Position numbers and translations under genes: made by a program. The notes under the pieces are model-generated. The model did no database searches, was not told the origin of the DNA, and saw only the letters and a program-made list of their open reading frames with translations. Below, piece after piece: positions 60,708 to 64,000 of a stretch of 64,000 nucleotides of DNA. Numbering within the stretch: the stretch's first letter is position 1; the number at the start of each line of letters is the position of its first letter. This DNA comes from Flavobacterium sp. LC2016-12 (GTDB lineage Bacteria; Bacteroidota; Bacteroidia; Flavobacteriales; Flavobacteriaceae), in NCBI RefSeq assembly GCF_015351595.1, contig NZ_JADKPT010000001.1:248001-312000 (forward strand), read 5' to 3'.

Positions 60708-60772
60708 TTTGTTTCAAGTTTCAGGTTTCAAGTTTCAGTCACAGTTAACTGAAAACTGACACTGAATACTGT
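60708..60772. repeat. TTTCAAG / AACTGA word repeats
   Basis: Tandem words GTTTCAAGTTTCAGGTTTC run from 60,712, followed by AACTGAAAACTGACACTGAAT. The first word is the same as at 1,465. No coding content. Confidence 0.55.
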
Positions 60773-60774
60773 AT

Positions 60775-61873
60775 TTATTCCTCTTCTTTTTGTCCCATCA
60801 TCATTAAAAAAGCTTTTAAGAATGGGTCAATATTACCGTTCATTACGCCATCAACATCGCTGGTTTCATAACCGGTACGAACATCTTTAACTAATTTATA
60901 AGGTTGCATAACATAATTACGTATTTGCGAACCCCATTCGATTTTCATTTTTCCGGCTTCGATATCGGCACGTTGTGCTTGCTGTTTCTTCAATTCGATT
61001 TCATACAATTGAGAACGTAACATTTGCATGGCACGCTGTCTGTTGTCTTGCTGAGATCTTGTTTCAGAACACTGAATCTGAATTCCGGTTGGTTTGTGTA
61101 CCAATTGTACTTTGGTTTCTACCTTATTTACGTTTTGTCCTCCGGCACCACTAGAGCGTGAAGTTGTAATCTCGATATCAGCAGGATTGATGTCAATCTC
61201 GATACTGTCATCAACAAGTGGATAAACATAAACCGATACAAACGAAGTATGGCGTTTTGCATTACTGTCAAAAGGTGAAATTCGAACCAAACGATGTACT
61301 CCGTTTTCTCCTTTTAAGTAACCAAAAGAATAATCTCCTTCAAACTCTAAAGTTACCGTTTTGATACCGGCAACCTCGCCTTCCTGAAAGTTTAATTCTT
61401 TTATTTTGTAGCCATAGCTTTCGCCCCACATCATATACATACGCATTAACATTCCGGCCCAGTCACAACTTTCGGTTCCACCGGCTCCGGCAGTAATTTG
61501 AACAACAGCACTTAAGCTGTCGCCCTCGTCAGAAAGCATATTTTTAAACTCAATGTTTTCAATATGATCTTGCGTTGTTTTATAATGCTCGTCTAATTCT
61601 TCTGCAGAAAGTTCTCCTTCCTTATAAAAATCATAAGCAAGTTGAAGTTCATCAGTAAGTTCGATAGCTTTGTTGTAATCTTCGATCCACTTTTTTTTGT
61701 TTCGAAGGTTTTTTACAATGACTTCGGCTTCTTTTGCATTGTTCCAAAAATCGGGAGCAAAGGTTTTTTCTTCCTCGTTGGCAATTTCAATTAGTTTGGC
61801 ATCGACGTCAAAGATACCTCCTCAACGCACCAAGGCGCTCCACAATACCTTTTATTTGTTCGGTAGTTGTCAT
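60775..61873 (-). CDS. prfB: Peptide chain release factor 2, programmed frameshift
   Basis: RF2 reads UGA and UAA stops. The gene is split: 21 codons from ATG 61873 ([21 protein letters not shown]) end at an in-frame UGA, then a +1 shift joins the main frame ([17 protein letters not shown]...) to give about 365 residues, the normal size. [14 protein letters not shown] is followed by [20 protein letters not shown] with the catalytic GGQ. In the stop-reading region the exact SPF-type tripeptide is seen as ISPFDSN. Annotating only from 61539 would lose the first third. Confidence 0.95.
61807..61822 (-). promoter_or_regulatory. prfB +1 programmed frameshift site
   Basis: Minus strand: AGGAGG (61822-61817), TAT, then CTT-TGA-C. 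The ribosome on CTT slips forward one base over the UGA, as in E. coli prfB (AGGGGG-TAT-CTT-TGA-C). The SD-like stimulator with three-base spacing is conserved. The shift is favoured when RF2 is scarce, giving autoregulation. Confidence 0.93.
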
Positions 61874-61985
61874 AAATTAATAGTAGTTTTATATGTTTTT
61901 TATAAATATTACGTTAATTTGGTTGTATGGTAATTTGCTAGTTAAAATTTACTAAAACTTGCCGAGATTAACAAACAGTAATACG

Positions 61986-61993
61986 TAATTTTG
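61986..61993 (+). promoter_or_regulatory. Candidate -7 element of the threonine aldolase gene
   Basis: TAATTTTG matches the consensus, 31 bases before the ATG. A TTG at 61959-61961 is 24 bases away, at the edge of the accepted spacing. Confidence 0.5.
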
Positions 61994-62024
61994 TTGCACA
62001 AAAATAAGATATAGTTTTTAGAAT

Positions 62025-63044
62025 ATGGAAATAAATTTAATTAGCGATACCATAACAAAGCCTACCCACGAAATGTTGCAGTATATGTTCAATGCCCAGG
62101 TTGGGGATGATGTATACAAACAAGATCCAACAGTTATCGAATTAGAGGCCAGAGTAGCTGAATTTTTTGGTATGGAAGCGGGACTGTTTTTTCCTTCTGG
62201 AACTATGGCAAACCAAACCGCAATTAAATTACACACACAGCCTGGCGAACAGTTGATTGCTGATAAATATGCACACGTCTATCATTATGAAGGAGGAGGA
62301 GTTTCCTTTAACAGCGGCGTTTCTTGTTGTTTGTTAGATGGAGACAGAGGGATGATAAATGCAACTCAGGTTGCTGCAGCAATTAATGATCCTGAGTTTT
62401 ATCATAGTCCGTTAACGAGTTTGGTTTGTGTAGAAAACACAACCAATAAGGGAGGTGGAGCCTGTTACGAATTAGAAGATTTAAGAGAAATAAAAAAAGT
62501 TTGTGACGCTAATAACTTGAAATTCCATTTAGATGGAGCCCGAATTTGGAATGCATTGGTTGCTAAAAGGCAAAACCCGAAAGAATTTGGAGCTATTTTC
62601 GATACTATTTCAGTTTGTTTATCAAAAGGATTAGGGGCTCCAATAGGATCTATATTATTAGGAAGTAAAGCTGATATTCGCAGGGCGTTGAGAATCAGAA
62701 AGATACTGGGAGGTGGAATGCGTCAGGTTGGTTATTTAGCAGCAGCAGGATTATATGCTTTGGCACATAATATTGAAAGATTGGCTGAAGACCATCGCAG
62801 AGCCAAAGAGATTGCAGCGGTTTTAAGTACGAAGTCCTGGATTTCGGCAATTGAACCAGTAGAAACTAATATTTTGATTTTCTCTTTAGCCGAAGGTTAC
62901 AGTGATCAGCTTTTAATAGAAAAATTAAAGCAGAAAAATATCTTAATTAGCGCACTTGGACATAATAAACTCCGAATTGTAACGCATTTAGATTATAAAG
63001 AAGTTATGCACACTTATGTGATTGAAACGCTTCAAAAGTTTTAA
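62025..63044 (+). CDS. ltaE: Low-specificity L-threonine aldolase
   Basis: This PLP enzyme splits L-threonine or allo-threonine into glycine and acetaldehyde. The 339-residue protein has K201 in VCLSKGLGAPIGS, D170 in FHLDGARIWNA and FFPSGTMANQTAI for cofactor binding. The length is normal. It is a single-gene unit; the promoter is inferred upstream and an inverted repeat of CTAAG words lies downstream. Confidence 0.94.
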   Translation: MEINLISDTITKPTHEMLQYMFNAQVGDDVYKQDPTVIELEARVAEFFGMEAGLFFPSGTMANQTAIKLHTQPGEQLIADKYAHVYHYEGGGVSFNSGVSCCLLDGDRGMINATQVAAAINDPEFYHSPLTSLVCVENTTNKGGGACYELEDLREIKKVCDANNLKFHLDGARIWNALVAKRQNPKEFGAIFDTISVCLSKGLGAPIGSILLGSKADIRRALRIRKILGGGMRQVGYLAAAGLYALAHNIERLAEDHRRAKEIAAVLSTKSWISAIEPVETNILIFSLAEGYSDQLLIEKLKQKNILISALGHNKLRIVTHLDYKEVMHTYVIETLQKF

Positions 63045-63049
63045 AAAAA

Positions 63050-63134
63050 GGCACTAAGAAGCTAAGGTTCTAAGGTTCTGAGTTTCTCTAATAAAAGAAA
63101 ACTATTGGTCTTAGGACCTTAGCTTCTCAGTGCC
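63050..63134. terminator. CTAAG-word inverted repeat, shared terminator
   Basis: Arms 63050-63074 and 63110-63134 are about 25-bp imperfect complements (only a few mismatches), made of the CTAAGGTT words. They lie between the convergent threonine aldolase and ybaB genes and can fold in either transcript. Confidence 0.7.
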
Positions 63135-63142
63135 TTAGAATC

Positions 63143-63463
63143 TTATTTAAATAAATTATCCATCCCCGGAATCATTGGCATATCCATTTTGGCAACGGCA
63201 TCCAATTCTCTTTCGTTTACGTTTGTTGCTTTTTCAATAGCTTTATTTAAAGTTACGATTAAGTAGTCTTCTAGTTGTTCTTTATCTTCTAATAAAGAGT
63301 CATCAATAGAGATTGATGTAACTTTTCTATTAGCAGTTAACGTCACTTTCAATAATCCGTCAGCGCTTTGTTCATCTATTAAAACAGTATCCAAACGCTT
63401 TTTTGTATCTTCAATTTTTTGTTGGGTTTCTTTAAGTTTACCCATCATTCCCATTAAATCCAT
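63143..63463 (-). CDS. ybaB: YbaB/EbfC nucleoid-associated protein
   Basis: The 106-residue DNA-binding protein of the YbaB/EbfC family has the N-terminal helix [22 protein letters not shown] and a beta-sheet with [22 protein letters not shown]. Family members dimerise as a tweezers-like structure and bind DNA; they often pair with dnaX-recR, which are not present here. The length is normal. A promoter (TTG-N20-TAATTTTG) lies upstream. Confidence 0.92.
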   Translation of the reverse strand: MDLMGMMGKLKETQQKIEDTKKRLDTVLIDEQSADGLLKVTLTANRKVTSISIDDSLLEDKEQLEDYLIVTLNKAIEKATNVNERELDAVAKMDMPMIPGMDNLFK

Positions 63464-63489
63464 TTTGTTGATTTTTAAATTATTTCAGA

Positions 63490-63520
63490 CAAAATTAGTA
63501 TATTGCTGTATTATATCAAT
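63490..63520 (-). promoter_or_regulatory. Promoter of ybaB
   Basis: Minus strand TTG (63520-63518), 20 bases, TAATTTTG (63497-63490). Both spacing and sequence match the flavobacterial consensus. Confidence 0.65.
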
Positions 63521-63530
63521 ACAATATTTT

Positions 63531-64000
63531 ATGAAAAAATTAATTCTGTTCTATTGTGTTTATAGTATTTTTGCCCTGTCTTATATAAAAATTAATGCTC
63601 AATCAATGCAAAACGATATATCGGCTCCACAGGCCAAAGTAATTCCAAAAAACTTAAAAAAACATAAAGAAACCCGAATCGATAATTATTTCTGGCTTAA
63701 TGACAGGGAAAATTCAGAGGTTATTGATTATTTAAATCAAGAGAATGCCTATTATCAAAACATGACTTCGCATACAAAAGAGCTACAGGAATCTTTGTAT
63801 GAAGAGATGAAAGGCAGGATTAAAGAAGATGATTCATCTGTTCCTTATTTTTATAATGGGTACTACTATATTACCCGATTTGAAACAGGACAGGATTACC
63901 CAATTTTTTCAAGAAAAAAAGGAAGCCTTTCTGCAGAAGAAGAAATTATGTTCAATTGCAACGAAATGGCAAAAGGACATGCTTATTTTAAGTTAGGAGG
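63531..64000 (+). CDS. Oligopeptidase B-like serine peptidase (S9A), partial
   Basis: The gene starts at ATG 63531 and runs off the window after 156 codons. It begins with a signal peptide (MKKLILFYCVYSIFALSYIK...NAQS) and then shows the start of the S9A propeller: KETRIDNYFWLNDREN, VIDYLNQENAYY, GRIKEDDSSVPY and YYITRFETGQDYPIFSRK. The catalytic domain is not in the window. Such enzymes cleave short peptides; this one is exported, unlike cytosolic E. coli OpdB. Confidence 0.9.
   Translation, partial: MKKLILFYCVYSIFALSYIKINAQSMQNDISAPQAKVIPKNLKKHKETRIDNYFWLNDRENSEVIDYLNQENAYYQNMTSHTKELQESLYEEMKGRIKEDDSSVPYFYNGYYYITRFETGQDYPIFSRKKGSLSAEEEIMFNCNEMAKGHAYFKLG

Noticed and set aside
1..64000. CRISPR array, prophage or insertion sequence
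   Set aside because: No regularly spaced direct repeats, integrase, capsid gene or intact transposase was found.

Overview
This is a low-GC (by eye about one third G+C) chromosomal window from a Bacteroidota member, almost certainly a Flavobacterium or close relative. The signs are the -7 promoter element TAnnTTTG before many genes, a SusC/TonB-like barrel with a regulatory N-domain, families confined to Bacteroidota (DUF6048, DUF6452, DUF6095, DUF5606, Smr/DUF2027), a fused CcoNO oxidase subunit, and the degenerate AAGGTTC / CTAAGTT / TTTCAAG intergenic words common in Flavobacterium genomes. No rRNA, tRNA, CRISPR array, integrase or intact insertion sequence was seen. The window is dense, mostly core genome, with one accessory glycan region in the middle.

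Layout. 1-2.4 kb: pentapeptide-repeat protein, a decayed toxin-antitoxin pair, a small membrane protein and murQ. 2.5-7.9 kb: membrane-anchored AraC regulator, outer-membrane barrel protein, ZIP metal transporter, methyltransferase. 8-20 kb: RNA methyltransferases (RlmL-like, RlmD), an Asp/Glu racemase homologue, a flavobacterial envelope pair, an orphan histidine kinase, an aldo/keto reductase, the cysM-cysE cysteine pair and small membrane proteins. 20-23 kb: a duplicated-domain lipoprotein, a cysteine desulfurase and a Sua5/YciO protein.

23.3-36 kb is the glycan region. A DegT sugar aminotransferase faces a tightly coupled operon of acyl carrier protein, KAS III, Rieske oxygenase, short-chain dehydrogenase, second KAS III and NeuD/PglD-type acyltransferase. 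I read it as a dedicated route that builds a short hydroxylated acyl chain and places it on an amino sugar. Seven glycan/LPS genes follow: two GT2, a GT9 heptosyltransferase-like protein, a CgeB-like glycosyltransferase, a further probable glycosyltransferase, a DUF5672 protein and an InaA/Kdo-kinase-like protein.

36-45 kb holds housekeeping genes: dapD, a stand-alone PAS redox-sensor-like protein, ruvX, mqo, a FUSC efflux-like protein, def, a DUF5606 protein and mazG. 44.5-55.4 kb is a complete cbb3 oxidase module: a Crp/Fnr regulator, ccoI, ccoS, ccoNO, ccoQ, ccoP, ccoG, ccoH, a TauE/SafE-type protein and hemN. Three promoters in this module (ccoI, ccoS, hemN) share the site TGATA-NN-T(A/G)TCA at almost the same distance (36.5-37.5 bp) from the -7 box, which links them to the adjacent regulator as a low-oxygen regulon.

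55.5-64 kb: two unknown small proteins, DoxX, an acyl-CoA carboxylase beta subunit, a stand-alone LpxD, MsrB, prfB with its programmed +1 frameshift, threonine aldolase, YbaB, and the start of an oligopeptidase B-like secreted peptidase that runs off the window.
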